A stretch of DNA of 64,000 nucleotides from Microtetraspora malaysiensis (GCF_001528665.1 NZ_BBYJ01000038.1:62001-126000); one strand, 5' to 3'. Shown: positions 53,410 through 62,423, counted from the stretch's first letter. The notes: a model not told the origin generated them from the sequence alone. Translations and numbers: made by a program.

Positions 53410-54408
53410 ATGCCGAAGACGTCCGCGCGACTGCTGGCGCTGCTCTCCCTGCTCCAGACGCGCCGGGACTGGCCGGGGCAGGAACTGGCCGGGCGACTGG
53501 AGGTCAGCCCGCGCACCGTGCGCCGCGATGTCGACCGCTTGCGAGAGCTCGGCTACCCGATCGTGACCACCAAGGGCCCGGACGGGGGCTACCGGCTCGG
53601 CGCCGGCACGCAACTGCCGCCACTGCTGTTCGACGACGACCAGGCCGTCGCCCTCGCTGTCGCCCTCCAGACCGCCGCCGTCACCGGCGCGGGAATCGAG
53701 GAAGCCGCGACACGCGCGCTGAGCACCGTTCGGCAGGTCATGCCGGCACGGCTGCGCCATCGCGTCGACTCCCTCCAGGTCACCGCCGTCGAACGCCCGG
53801 GGACCCGGCCGAACCCGCAGGCCGACCCGCAGGTTCTCGTGGCCGTCAGCGCCGCCGTCCGCGCCCGCGAAGTACTGCGCTTCGACTACACCCTCGTATC
53901 CCCGGCGGAAGCCGACACCGATCCCGCCGGGCCCCCGCCCCGCCGGGTGCAGCCGCACCACCTCATCACCTGGGGCGGACGCTGGTACCTCGTCGCCTGG
54001 GATCTCGACCGGGACGACTGGCGCACCTTCCGCGTCGACCGGATCACCCCGCGCACTCCCACGGGGCCCCGCTTCACCCCGCGCGAACTGCCCGGAGGAG
54101 ACGTGGCCGCCTTCGTCACCGCCAGGTTCCACGGCTCCGACCGCCCCGGGGACTGGCCCTGCCGTGGCGAGGTGGTCCTCGATCTTCCCGCCCACGTCGT
54201 ATCCGCCTACACCCGCGACGGAGTCGTCGAAGAACTCGGCCCCGACCGCTGCCGCCTCGTCATGGGCGCGTGGTCATGGCCCGCGCTGGCCGCCACCATC
54301 GGCAGATTCGACGCCGGCATCCAGGTCGTCGGGCCGGCCGAACTCAAAGACGCCTTCGCGTACCTCGCCCGCCGCTTCGCCGACGCCGCGACTGACCTAC
54401 CGGGCTGA
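53410..54408 (+). CDS. WYL-domain transcriptional regulator (YafY type)
   Basis: 332 residues. N-terminal helix-turn-helix LLALLSLLQTRRDWPGQELAGRLEVSPRTVRRDVDRLRELGYPI; WYL domain with RVQPHHLITWGGRWYLVAWDLDRDDWRTFRVDRI; C-terminal WCX-like part. WYL proteins sense nucleic acids or small ligands. ATG 53410 is probably leaderless. An inverted repeat in its promoter also occurs before the VOC gene, suggesting a shared regulon. Confidence 0.88.
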   Translation: MPKTSARLLALLSLLQTRRDWPGQELAGRLEVSPRTVRRDVDRLRELGYPIVTTKGPDGGYRLGAGTQLPPLLFDDDQAVALAVALQTAAVTGAGIEEAATRALSTVRQVMPARLRHRVDSLQVTAVERPGTRPNPQADPQVLVAVSAAVRAREVLRFDYTLVSPAEADTDPAGPPPRRVQPHHLITWGGRWYLVAWDLDRDDWRTFRVDRITPRTPTGPRFTPRELPGGDVAAFVTARFHGSDRPGDWPCRGEVVLDLPAHVVSAYTRDGVVEELGPDRCRLVMGAWSWPALAATIGRFDAGIQVVGPAELKDAFAYLARRFADAATDLPG

Positions 54409-54503
54409 CGGCGCGGGCCGCGGACTCGTCTGTACGTCGACGTCGTTGACGTTTCCGCCGGCCCTCGATGCGGCGGTCGATCGCGCGGGTGCGGCCGGGG
54501 CGT

Positions 54504-55604
54504 TCAGCAGGGAGAGGCGGTGATCTGTACGCGGTCGCTGTCGTGGTCGGAGAGGAACGCCGCCAGGGCCCGCCCCTGCTCGGTCACCGCGGCGCGGTCG
54601 GCGTGGGAGAAGCGGCGCAGCGGGGTGATGACCACGGTCCCGGCCTGGACGGTCCAGGTCCCGGCGACCCGGCCGTCGAGGAGGACGACACGTTCGCCGG
54701 CGACCGACAGGCCGCGGTGGGCGTCGTCGATGATGCGGGTGCGGTCGTGGTAGCCGAGGATCGCGTTGTCGAAGGCCGGCAGGAAGCGGACCGGCGCAGG
54801 GGTGTCGGGGTCGGGGCGGGGCGCGTCGGGGAGATCGAGGAGTTCGCGGCCGCGTTCGTCCCGGAAGGAGATCAGTTCGTCGCGGATCGCGGCGACCGCG
54901 GCCGGGAGCCCGGTGAGGCCGGACCAGGCGCGTAGGTCGGCGGTGGCCGCGGGGCCGTAGGCGGCCAGATAGCGGCGGACCAGTTCCTGGCCGACCGGGT
55001 CGGAGCCGTCGGGGGCGGGCGGGTCGACCGCGCGGCCCAGCCAGAAGGAGATCGGGACGTTGCGCACGCCCGCCTTGGTGCGCCACAACCCGCGGGGTGG
55101 CAGCTGCACCATCGGGATGAGGGCGGCGACCAGCATCTCGCCCAGCGCCCGCGGGCCCGGCCCCGGCCAGCGCTCGGCGAGCGCCCGCGCGAGCTCGCCC
55201 ATCGAGCGGGGCTCGTCGTCGCCCATCACCTCCAGGCCCGCCGCGGCGAGCTCGTCGAGGTCCACCCCGTCGAGCTCGCGGCGATAGGTCCCGAGGACCC
55301 GCCCGCGCAGCATGCCGTCGTGGCGGGCGCGCCAGGCCAGAACGTCGTCGGCGGCCAGCAGGTGGACGGTGCGGCGCATGAGGTGGGTCCGCACGACGCT
55401 TCGACCGATCAGCAGCTTCGAGAGGTCCGCCGGATCGAAGGCACCCAGCCGCGACCAGAGCCCGACGAACGGCTCCTGCGGCTCCTGGGCCTGCAGGCCG
55501 CAGAGGTGCGTGACCGCGTCGAGGACCTGCATGTCGGCGTGGTCGAGCAGCAGCTGGCGGGCGAGCGTGGCGCGGTTGAGCGCCCGGGTGTCCAGGACGT
55601 TCAT
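54504..55604 (-). CDS. winged-helix protein of the AlkZ/HTH_42 DNA glycosylase family
   Basis: 366 residues. The catalytic QxQ motif is at Q38-A-Q40 (HLCGLQAQEPQEP), as in AlkZ and YcaQ glycosylases that remove crosslinked or bulky alkylated bases. Central RTHLMRRTVHLLAADDVLAW and RFLPAFDNAILGYHDRTRII regions are typical. ATG 55604 overlaps the stop of an aldo/keto-reductase relic. In producers such genes often guard against DNA-damaging metabolites. Confidence 0.84.
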   Translation of the reverse strand: MNVLDTRALNRATLARQLLLDHADMQVLDAVTHLCGLQAQEPQEPFVGLWSRLGAFDPADLSKLLIGRSVVRTHLMRRTVHLLAADDVLAWRARHDGMLRGRVLGTYRRELDGVDLDELAAAGLEVMGDDEPRSMGELARALAERWPGPGPRALGEMLVAALIPMVQLPPRGLWRTKAGVRNVPISFWLGRAVDPPAPDGSDPVGQELVRRYLAAYGPAATADLRAWSGLTGLPAAVAAIRDELISFRDERGRELLDLPDAPRPDPDTPAPVRFLPAFDNAILGYHDRTRIIDDAHRGLSVAGERVVLLDGRVAGTWTVQAGTVVITPLRRFSHADRAAVTEQGRALAAFLSDHDSDRVQITASPC

Positions 55605-55729
55605 CGGCTCACGCCGCCGCGCGATCGCCGGCCGGCCGTCGGCGTGGTGTCGTCGTGGTCGAGGTTCCCGGCCTGGCCGGACATCATGGTGTCCTGGATT
55701 CCGGTCCGGCCCAGTGCGCGCGTCTTCAC
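55601..55729 (-). pseudogene. N-terminal relic of an aldo/keto reductase
   Basis: Minus-strand GTG 55729 reads MKTRALGRTGIQ then DTMMSGQAGNLDHDD, the N-terminus of the aldo/keto reductase family with VSPLCLG-type residues deleted between IQ and TMM. It ends after 42 codons at the start of the AlkZ-like gene. An upstream ATG at 55756 gives nine more residues. Confidence 0.55.
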
Positions 55730-55909
55730 TACTACGTCCTTGCCTTCGAGTCGCATGGTGGTCTGGCGGGAGCCGGCGGCGTCATGACGGAACGCGTGAT
55801 GGCGGCTCCACGGAACACGCTCCTGGCCGCACCGGCCACCGGTCGGCGTTGAACGCCGTCGTCGGAGCGTCGCCCGGGCGGCGGACGCCCGCCGCCCGGG
55901 TTCTGATCG

Positions 55910-56335
55910 TCAGGACGCCTGGTACTCGCTGACGACGTCCACGACCCAGGTGACGCCGAACCGGTCCTTCAGCATCCCGTACAGGGGCGCCCACTGCGCA
56001 GGTCCCAGCGGATGCAGGACGGTCGCGCCGTCGGAGAGCTTCTCCCAGTACGCGGTGACCTCCTCGGCCGCTTCGCCCCGGACCGAAACGAAGAACGCGT
56101 TCTCTCCCTGGTTCCACGGCATGCGCGAGGGCACGTCGTAGGCCATCACGCGGAAGCCGCCGGCAGCGGCCACCTGGCCCCACATCACATGGTCGGCCTC
56201 GGACGGATCCTGGACGTTTCCGGCGTCCTTGTAGGTGACCATGACCACGTCCCCGCCGAACACGGACTGGTAGAACGTGAGTGCCGCGCGGGCGTCACCT
56301 CGGAAGTTCAGGTGGGTCACGGCGTTGACGGACAT
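55910..56335 (-). CDS. VOC family protein (PhnB-like)
   Basis: 141 residues. NFRGDARAALTFYQSVFGGDVVMVTY and VVDVVSEYQ are typical of PhnB/DUF1338-like vicinal-oxygen-chelate proteins; KDRFGVTW is the second repeat's core. ACAAGGAG precedes ATG 56335. Function unknown; some members bind metals or modify small molecules. Confidence 0.85.
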   Translation of the reverse strand: MSVNAVTHLNFRGDARAALTFYQSVFGGDVVMVTYKDAGNVQDPSEADHVMWGQVAAAGGFRVMAYDVPSRMPWNQGENAFFVSVRGEAAEEVTAYWEKLSDGATVLHPLGPAQWAPLYGMLKDRFGVTWVVDVVSEYQAS

Positions 56336-56516
56336 GATGGCTCCTTGTTTTTCGGTTCACCGTGTCTGGGCGATCGGACGGATCCTGGTCCGACGGCCCG
56401 CACGGCATGTCGACCGCAGCAGCCGGCTCGCTGCGACGGCGGGAGCGTGGCCCCCGGCCACCGACGACGATCACGAGGATCGGCTCGCCTGGCCCTGCTC
56501 AGGGAGCACATTGTCA

Positions 56517-56547
56517 GGAGAAGCGGCCAGGTAGTGGCCGCTTCTCC
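56517..56547. promoter_or_regulatory. perfect 13-bp inverted repeat, second copy of the WYL-promoter element
   Basis: GGAGAAGCGGCCA (56517-56529), loop GGTAG, TGGCCGCTTCTCC (56535-56547). TGGCCGCTTCTCCGGG is shared with 53381-53396. It lies 182 nt before the VOC start; no gene starts to its right. Confidence 0.55.
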
Positions 56548-56626
56548 GGGCGATATCGCATTGCGTGCCGGGGCCAGGTGCTTCCGCCCCCGGCCGCCTC
56601 GTGCTTGAGCGGCTTACGGAACGCCG

Positions 56627-57118
56627 TCAGCGGCACTGACGCAGGTCGAGGACATAGGTGATCCCGGGTCGGCCGTCCAGCAGGGTCTCACCCGTCGGCA
56701 CGAACCCCGTACGCTCCAGGACCGCCCGCGACCCCGCGTTGTCCAGCGCCGCGGCGGCGCGCAGGCCTGTCAGACCGTACGTCGTGACCGCCAGATCACA
56801 CACCTGACGAACTCCTGTCGTCGCCAGGCCGCGACCGGTCACCTTCTCCGCGATCCGGTATCCCAGTTCAGCGGTTCCGTCCGAAACATCGACGAGATTC
56901 ACTCGTCCCAGCACTTCACCGTCATCTCCGACCAGCACGTGAAAGAGGATCAGCCCCGCTTCCTGCTCGGCGAGCAGAGCCTCGTGCCTCGCCGCGAAAT
57001 TCGCGAAATAGTCGTCGCCCCGATCGGGCACCGACGCCGCGAAATACGCACGGTTCTCGATCTCGAACGCGAGCAGGGCCGAGGCGTGGTCAGGTCGCAG
57101 GAGCTGGAGTTCGGGCAT
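56627..57118 (-). CDS. GNAT family N-acetyltransferase (RimJ/RimL type)
   Basis: 163 residues. GRVNLVDVSDGTAELGYRIAEKVTGRGLATTGVRQV carries the acetyl-CoA loop, and DNAGSRAVLERTGFVPTGE the C-terminal motif. Possibly an N-terminal acetylase of proteins or a small-molecule acetylase. Confidence 0.87.
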   Translation of the reverse strand: MPELQLLRPDHASALLAFEIENRAYFAASVPDRGDDYFANFAARHEALLAEQEAGLILFHVLVGDDGEVLGRVNLVDVSDGTAELGYRIAEKVTGRGLATTGVRQVCDLAVTTYGLTGLRAAAALDNAGSRAVLERTGFVPTGETLLDGRPGITYVLDLRQCR

Positions 57119-57180
57119 AGAGGGACCTTATTGGCGCGGTCGGGCGAGCGGTGCCGCCGCTGCCGGGGGCTGTGCTGCGC

Positions 57181-57999
57181 TCAGCTGTTCGCGCGGATGG
57201 TCTTGTTGATCCAGTCACTGTAGGCGGCCACGTTGGTGTAGAGGCCGGGACCCTGCTCGCAGGAGGGGCTCTTGGCGCCCGGGCCGGAGGTGACGCCGAT
57301 CAGCTCCCACCTGTTGTTGCGGCCGCGCTGGATCTGGGGGCCGCCGGAGTCGCCGTTGCAGGCCATGGCCTTGGGCTTCTGGCTGACGGTGCACAGGCGG
57401 GTGTCATCGGCGAAGCCGGGGCCGCACTCGGAGACTGCGCCACGCCGGGTGTCGAGCTGGCGCAGCTTCTTGGCCATCTTCCACTCAGCCGGGTTGGTGC
57501 TGAACTTGGTGATGCCGAAGCCGAGGATCCGGGTCGGCGTGCCGGGCTTGCCCGCCTGCTCGGCAATCTTGATGGGCTTGATGCTGACCGGGCGGTCCAG
57601 GCGGACCAGCGCGATGTCGTTCTTGTTGGGTGAGTTCTGGGCGTAGTCCGGGTGCAGGAACGCCTGCGCGATCTTGCGGACGGTTCCGCCGGACTTGCGC
57701 TTGTCACTGCCGATGCGCACCGTCCCCTTCGGGATCGAGCCGATCTCCATGTCGAGGCAGTGCGCGGCGGTCACGACCCACTGCGAGTTGATCAGAGCCG
57801 CGCCGCAGTTACCGTCCGTCAGGCCCATGAGCGGGGCCGTGGTCGGGATGGTCGCCATGAAGGGGTAGGACTCGGTGGGCTTGGAGCCGTTGATGATCGC
57901 TCCGGCGCTCCCGGCGGTGACCGCGAGGCAGGCAGCGCCGGCCAGCGCGACGACGGCGGAGCGGGAGACGATACGGCGGAACGAGGTGGTGCCGGACAC
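57181..57999 (-). CDS. secreted S1A (chymotrypsin-fold) serine protease
   Basis: 272 residues: signal peptide about 1-34; the mature start AIINGSKP lacks an obvious pro-piece. Catalytic His80 (VTAAHC), Asp128 (NDIALVRL), Ser218 (CNGDSGGP) are complete. The residue six before the Ser (Met212), which sets trypsin-like specificity when Asp, is Met, so cleavage after basic residues is unlikely. Cys pairs 65-81 and 192-214-like are kept. Confidence 0.89.
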   Translation of the reverse strand: MSGTTSFRRIVSRSAVVALAGAACLAVTAGSAGAIINGSKPTESYPFMATIPTTAPLMGLTDGNCGAALINSQWVVTAAHCLDMEIGSIPKGTVRIGSDKRKSGGTVRKIAQAFLHPDYAQNSPNKNDIALVRLDRPVSIKPIKIAEQAGKPGTPTRILGFGITKFSTNPAEWKMAKKLRQLDTRRGAVSECGPGFADDTRLCTVSQKPKAMACNGDSGGPQIQRGRNNRWELIGVTSGPGAKSPSCEQGPGLYTNVAAYSDWINKTIRANS

Positions 58000-58269
58000 G
58001 AGCGAAGCCCTTCATTGGTTGTTTGTGACGTTATGAAGCTATATGTCCGGCTTCGCCGAGGTGATCAGGCCAGCAGGCCAACACGCGGTAGGGATGACCC
58101 CACCAGACCAGGGCAGAACCACGGGTCGGCCCCGAACCCCGGCTCGCCCTCGGTGCGGTCTATCGCTTCGAGGCGATCCGCGCACCACAGGGATGGCGCC
58201 ACTCCTCCGCCCATGCCGAGCCGGCCGACTGACCGGGGCCACCTCCCCAGCCCCCGTTATGCTCACGCA

Positions 58270-59259
58270 ATGGAAAGGATCTTTCCCACCAAGCTCGGCA
58301 AGGGCGACACGATACGAGTGGTGGCGCCCGCCAGATCCCGCGCGATGGCGACCGAGCACGACCACACCGACATCATCGAACGTCGGTTCGCGAAGCTCGG
58401 CCTGAACGTGTCCTATGGCCGTCACGTCGACGAGCGGGACCCCCTCGACTCCTCCAGCGTCGCCTCACGAGTCGCCGACCTCCATGACGCCTTCGCGGAC
58501 CCGTCCGTATCGGCGATCCTGACGGTTATCGGCGGCTACAACTGCAACGAACTCCTGCCCTTCCTGGACTGGGAGCTCATCCGCGACAACCCGAAGATCC
58601 TGTGCGGCTACTCCGACATCACCGCCCTGCAGAACGCCATCCTGGCCCGAACCGGTCTCGTCACCTACTCAGGGCCGCACTGGTCGACATTCGGAATGCG
58701 CGACCACTTCGACCAGACCCTGCGATGGTTCACCGCCGTCATGTTCGACAGCGCCCCGGTCGCCCTTGCCCCCTCGGCGGCCTGGAGCGATGATCTCTGG
58801 TTCCTCGACCAGGACAAGCGCGAACCGATCCCGAACGAAGGATGGTGGCCCATCCGCCCCGGCACAGCCGAAGGGCGGATCGTAGGCGGGAATCTCTGCA
58901 CGCTCAACCTGCTGCAAGGCACCCCTTACATGCCGTCTCTCGACGACGCGATCCTGATCGTGGAGGACGATTTCGAATCCCACCCCGAGACCTTCGCGCG
59001 AGACCTGACATCTCTGCTCCAACTTCCCGACGCCGTCAACATCCGGGGATTGGCGATCGGACGCTTCCAGAAGGAGAGCCACATGACTCGCTCGCTGCTG
59101 GAGCAGATCATCGGTACTCAGCCGCCGCTGGCGGGCATCCCGGTACTCGCCAACATCGACATCGGGCACACCCACCCCTTGGCCACCTTCCCCATCGGGG
59201 GCGAAGCCCAGTTGACCGTCACCGGCGAAGAGGCGAGCCTCACGCTGCGACGCCACTGA
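58270..59259 (+). CDS. LD-carboxypeptidase / MccF-like S66 serine peptidase
   Basis: 329 residues. Nucleophile Ser115 in LCGYSDITAL, GPHWSTFG, Glu232 in VEDDFE and His300/302 in DIGHTHP form the S66 catalytic set. Trp-rich loop (GWWPIRP) resembles MccF-type proteins that inactivate microcin C-like antibiotics or cut muropeptides. TATGCT (58258-58263) ends 6 nt before the ATG: leaderless. Confidence 0.88.
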   Translation: MERIFPTKLGKGDTIRVVAPARSRAMATEHDHTDIIERRFAKLGLNVSYGRHVDERDPLDSSSVASRVADLHDAFADPSVSAILTVIGGYNCNELLPFLDWELIRDNPKILCGYSDITALQNAILARTGLVTYSGPHWSTFGMRDHFDQTLRWFTAVMFDSAPVALAPSAAWSDDLWFLDQDKREPIPNEGWWPIRPGTAEGRIVGGNLCTLNLLQGTPYMPSLDDAILIVEDDFESHPETFARDLTSLLQLPDAVNIRGLAIGRFQKESHMTRSLLEQIIGTQPPLAGIPVLANIDIGHTHPLATFPIGGEAQLTVTGEEASLTLRRH

Positions 59260-59419
59260 TCACGCCGGCCAGCTCGCATACCGGTCGCCCGGCCTGTCGT
59301 CGGCTCGACTGCGCCGGATTGACCGGTCCGGGAAGCGCGCTGCCAACTCTTCAGACTCCGTCCCGCACCGCACGCATGACCCCGGGGCGGCGCTCGGGAT
59401 GTTCAGGCAGCGACCCTGG

Positions 59420-59839
59420 TCACAGCAGGTCGCTGCCCGACTTGTAGATCTTGGCCAGCGCGATCATCAGCTGGCGGCGCTCAGCCTCGGTCAGGTCGGC
59501 GGTGACCTCTTCTTCCAGGCTGCGGCGCTCGGCCTCGACCGGCTCCCGAAGCGCCCGGCCCTCGTCGGTCAGCCAGAGTCGGACCAGCCTGCTGTCGCGC
59601 TCGTCGCGGCGACGGGTCAGCAGGCCCACGGCGCTCATCCGAGTGGCCATTTTGACGACGGTAGGCGTGGTGACATGCAGCGCGGCGGCGATCTCGCCGG
59701 GCGTACTGCCATCGCGTTCCCACAGCACCGCCAGCAGGCGATCCTGCCCCTGGTGCAGGCCGTGGCGGCGCATGGCGGTCTCGGCCAGCGCACGCAGCAC
59801 CTTCGTCGTTTTGCCGTGCAAGTCAAGGAACTCGGGCAC
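59420..59839 (-). CDS. MarR family regulator
   Basis: 139 residues from GTG 59839, with GGAGG 5 nt upstream. Winged helix GSTPGEIAAALHVTTPTVVKMATRMSAVGLLTRRRDERDSRLVRLWLT is complete. Divergent from the NmrA-like gene; two repeats in the 97-bp gap are likely its sites. Confidence 0.88.
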   Translation of the reverse strand: MPEFLDLHGKTTKVLRALAETAMRRHGLHQGQDRLLAVLWERDGSTPGEIAAALHVTTPTVVKMATRMSAVGLLTRRRDERDSRLVRLWLTDEGRALREPVEAERRSLEEEVTADLTEAERRQLMIALAKIYKSGSDLL

Positions 59840-59865
59840 CGCCACCTCCGGACAGCAGGTCGATT

Positions 59866-59927
59866 GACGGCTAATCATTAACCGGCTAGCCTTCCGTGAC
59901 GACAGATCATTAGACGGCAAATGACTA
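59866..59927. promoter_or_regulatory. probable MarR operators
   Basis: GACGGCTAATCATTA (59866-59880) and GACGGCAAATGACTA (59913-59927) are direct copies (12 of 15 equal); the second overlaps the inverted repeat TCATT-n8-AATGA (59907-59924). They lie between the divergent MarR and NmrA-like genes. Confidence 0.5.
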
Positions 59928-59936
59928 GGGGTCTCG

Positions 59937-60803
59937 ATGATACTGGTGACCGGAGCCACCGGCAGAATCGGCCGCGAGCTGGTCAGGGAGCTAGCCGCGA
60001 GGAATGCGGAGTTCCGCATCCTCATCCGCGACCCGACCCGCGCGGCCGACCTCCCCGCACGCGCCGAACGCGTGGTCGGCGACCTGGACAAACCCGCGAC
60101 GCTTACCCCCGCTTTCGACGGCGTCGACCGGCTGTTCCTGCTCACCCCGGGCATCGGCATCGACCAGGCCGCCAACGCCATCACGGCCGCCCGCGCCGCC
60201 GGAGTGCGCCACATTGTGCTGTTGTCGTCCATCTGGGTCTTCGGCGATTCGGTGCCCGCCATGGGCCGTTGGCACTACGAGCGCGAGCAACTCCTCCACA
60301 TGTCCGGCATACCGGCCACGATCCTGCGTCCCGGCGGCTTCACGACCAACGCCCTGGAGTGGGTGCCGTCCGTCCGAAAGGAGGGGTTCGTCCTCGACGC
60401 GATCGGGCCGGGCCGGTCCGCGCCGATCGATCCGGCCGACATCGCCGCCGTCGCCCGCCTCGTACTGACCGAAGACGGCCATGACGGGCAGACCTATATC
60501 CTCACCGGCGACGAGACGCTCACCATCGCCGAACAGGTCGAGATCATCGCCACCACCATCGGCCGCGACATCGAAGTCCGCGCGGCGGCCTCCCCTGAAG
60601 AGATCGTCCGGTCGCGCTACCCCGACGGCGCGCCGAAGCCCCTTGCCGACGCGATCCTCGAAGGCGCCGCGATCATGCGCGCGGACACGACCGGAGTCCG
60701 CACCGACACCGTGCGACGCCTGCTCGGCCGCCGCCCCCGCACCTTCGCCGAATGGTGCGCCCGAAACGCCGACGCCCTGCGGCTCGACAACGAAACCGAG
60801 TAG
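59937..60803 (+). CDS. NmrA-like NAD(P)-binding protein
   Basis: 288 residues. VTGATGRIGRELVREL is the dinucleotide site, LLSSIWVFGDSVPAMGRWHYEREQLL the central region. Atypical short-chain reductase that may sense redox state or reduce quinones. Probably repressed by the divergent MarR protein. Confidence 0.87.
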   Translation: MILVTGATGRIGRELVRELAARNAEFRILIRDPTRAADLPARAERVVGDLDKPATLTPAFDGVDRLFLLTPGIGIDQAANAITAARAAGVRHIVLLSSIWVFGDSVPAMGRWHYEREQLLHMSGIPATILRPGGFTTNALEWVPSVRKEGFVLDAIGPGRSAPIDPADIAAVARLVLTEDGHDGQTYILTGDETLTIAEQVEIIATTIGRDIEVRAAASPEEIVRSRYPDGAPKPLADAILEGAAIMRADTTGVRTDTVRRLLGRRPRTFAEWCARNADALRLDNETE

Positions 60804-60832
60804 CACAAGCGGCTGACGGCCCGAAAGCGTAA

Positions 60833-60967
60833 GGCGACGTCACGGGACACACCTTCCTGATCTCGGTGTTCATCGCCGCACTGTCCCTCAAGCCGATCAA
60901 GCCGTACGAGAGCGTCGACCCGGGCGCGCCCGCCACGGCGAAGAAGGAGCATGCCGGTCTACAGTGA
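60833..60967 (+). pseudogene. C-terminal relic of an MFS/EmrB-type exporter
   Basis: After a TAA at 60830-60832 the frame reads GDVTGHTFLISVFIAALSLK, then PIKPYESVDPGAPATAKKEHAGLQ and stop. A last hydrophobic helix followed by a charged tail is how DHA2/EmrB efflux pumps end. No start or other helix is present; remnant only. Confidence 0.4.
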
Positions 60968-61027
60968 CCGCATGCCCGCTGATCCATTCGGTTCCCCCCG
61001 GCGTTGGTTCGAGAGGTTCGCTGCGGC

Positions 61028-61546
61028 ATGAGCATCATCACCGCCGAGACCATCCGTACCGACCGGCTGCTACTTCTGCCGCTGCGCGTCGACCACGCCG
61101 AGGAGATGGCCGTGGTGCTGTCCGATCCGGACCTGCACACGTTCATCGGCGGGTCACCGGTCGGCGTGGACGCGCTGCGCTCCCGCTACCAGCGCATGCT
61201 CGCCGGCTCGCCCGACCCCGCGGTCTCCTGGTGCAACTGGGTCATCCTGCTCCAGGAGCGGGAATGCCTGACGGGAACCGTCCAGGCGACCATCGCCCCC
61301 TCTGCCGACGGCCTCGTCGCGGAGATCGCATGGGTAGTGGGAACCCGCTGGCAGCGCCGAGGCATCGCCGGTGAGGCGGCCAGGGGGCTCGTCGCCTGGC
61401 TCGTCGGGAAGCCGGTGCGAAGCGTCATCGCCCACATCCATCCGGACCATGAGGCGTCCGCCGCCGTCGCCACCACCGCCGGGCTCACGCCCACCGACCA
61501 GTGGCAGGACGGCGAGATCCGATGGCGCCTGGATCTCGAACGCTGA
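61028..61546 (+). CDS. GNAT family N-acetyltransferase
   Basis: 172 residues from ATG 61028; TTG 61004 would add eight residues. TIRTDRLLLLPLRVDHAEEM is the RimJ-like start; AEIAWVVGTRWQRRGIAGEAARG carries the acetyl-CoA loop. GAGAGG lies 11 nt before the ATG. Substrate unknown. Confidence 0.86.
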   Translation: MSIITAETIRTDRLLLLPLRVDHAEEMAVVLSDPDLHTFIGGSPVGVDALRSRYQRMLAGSPDPAVSWCNWVILLQERECLTGTVQATIAPSADGLVAEIAWVVGTRWQRRGIAGEAARGLVAWLVGKPVRSVIAHIHPDHEASAAVATTAGLTPTDQWQDGEIRWRLDLER

Positions 61547-61806
61547 CTCCGCGTTCATCGGATTCGCCCGCATGACCGCGGTGCCGTGCCAGATGGGACA
61601 GGGTCGCGGCAGCGTTCGAGGCACGGGCCACGGTGGGTGCCCCCGAGCAGCGCGCCGCAGCCGGGCTCGACACGGCCGGGGACATCGCCGACACGAGGGA
61701 GACCTTCTCCCTCACACGGGGGAGCGCCGAGATCGCTCTCCTCGGCGATTACTCCGACGCCCGGAAAATCCAGGATTGGAGGCAACCGATCCGAAGGAGC
61801 CCCCTG

Positions 61807-62400
61807 ATGAACCCCCGTATCACGTTCGTCGCAGCACCGCTTCTCGTCCTGGCGTACGGAGTGATCCGGATTCTGGACGGACTGGACGGTGTCCGCGGTC
61901 CCGGCCTCGCCTGGACTTCCGGCCACCTCGCCTTCATCGGGGCCCTGGCCCTGTTCGTCCCTGTCTCCTGGCACATGCGCCGTCTGGCGGGACGGGGCAC
62001 CCTGTCGACCGTGAGCACCGTGATCGGGTACGTCGGATCGCTGGCACTCCTCGCGCAGTTCGTCATCGACATCGCGGTCAGCTTCATCGCCACCGACCGC
62101 GCCGGCATGGACGCCATCTTCACCCAGATCCAGTCCGTCCCCGGCGTCCTCTTCGCGGTCTACAACGTGGTGCCGATTCTCTTCTACGTCGGTCAGCTCG
62201 CGCTCATCGTGCAGCTCACCGTCCAGCGTCACGTCAAGATCTGGGTCCCGTTCGTGTACGTGCTCAACATCCTCATGCCGCTTGTGGGCAAGGACCTCAT
62301 CCCGGTCGGGGCGATCCTGACGCTCGTGTCCCTCATCCCGATCATCGGTCAGGTCTCCCGTACCGCTGAGCCTGCCCCCGCCGTCCCCGCCGCCGCCTGA
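61807..62400 (+). CDS. membrane protein, unknown
   Basis: 197 residues from ATG 61807 with AAGGAG 8 nt upstream; an open frame runs further back but is probably a relic. Six hydrophobic helices (about 5-22, 38-55, 75-98, 118-137, 145-163, 168-186) and no soluble domain. No motif recognised. The region 61547-61806 before it holds no clear gene. Confidence 0.72.
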   Translation: MNPRITFVAAPLLVLAYGVIRILDGLDGVRGPGLAWTSGHLAFIGALALFVPVSWHMRRLAGRGTLSTVSTVIGYVGSLALLAQFVIDIAVSFIATDRAGMDAIFTQIQSVPGVLFAVYNVVPILFYVGQLALIVQLTVQRHVKIWVPFVYVLNILMPLVGKDLIPVGAILTLVSLIPIIGQVSRTAEPAPAVPAAA

Positions 62401-62423
62401 CGCGCGCCGTGCGGTCGCTTCCC

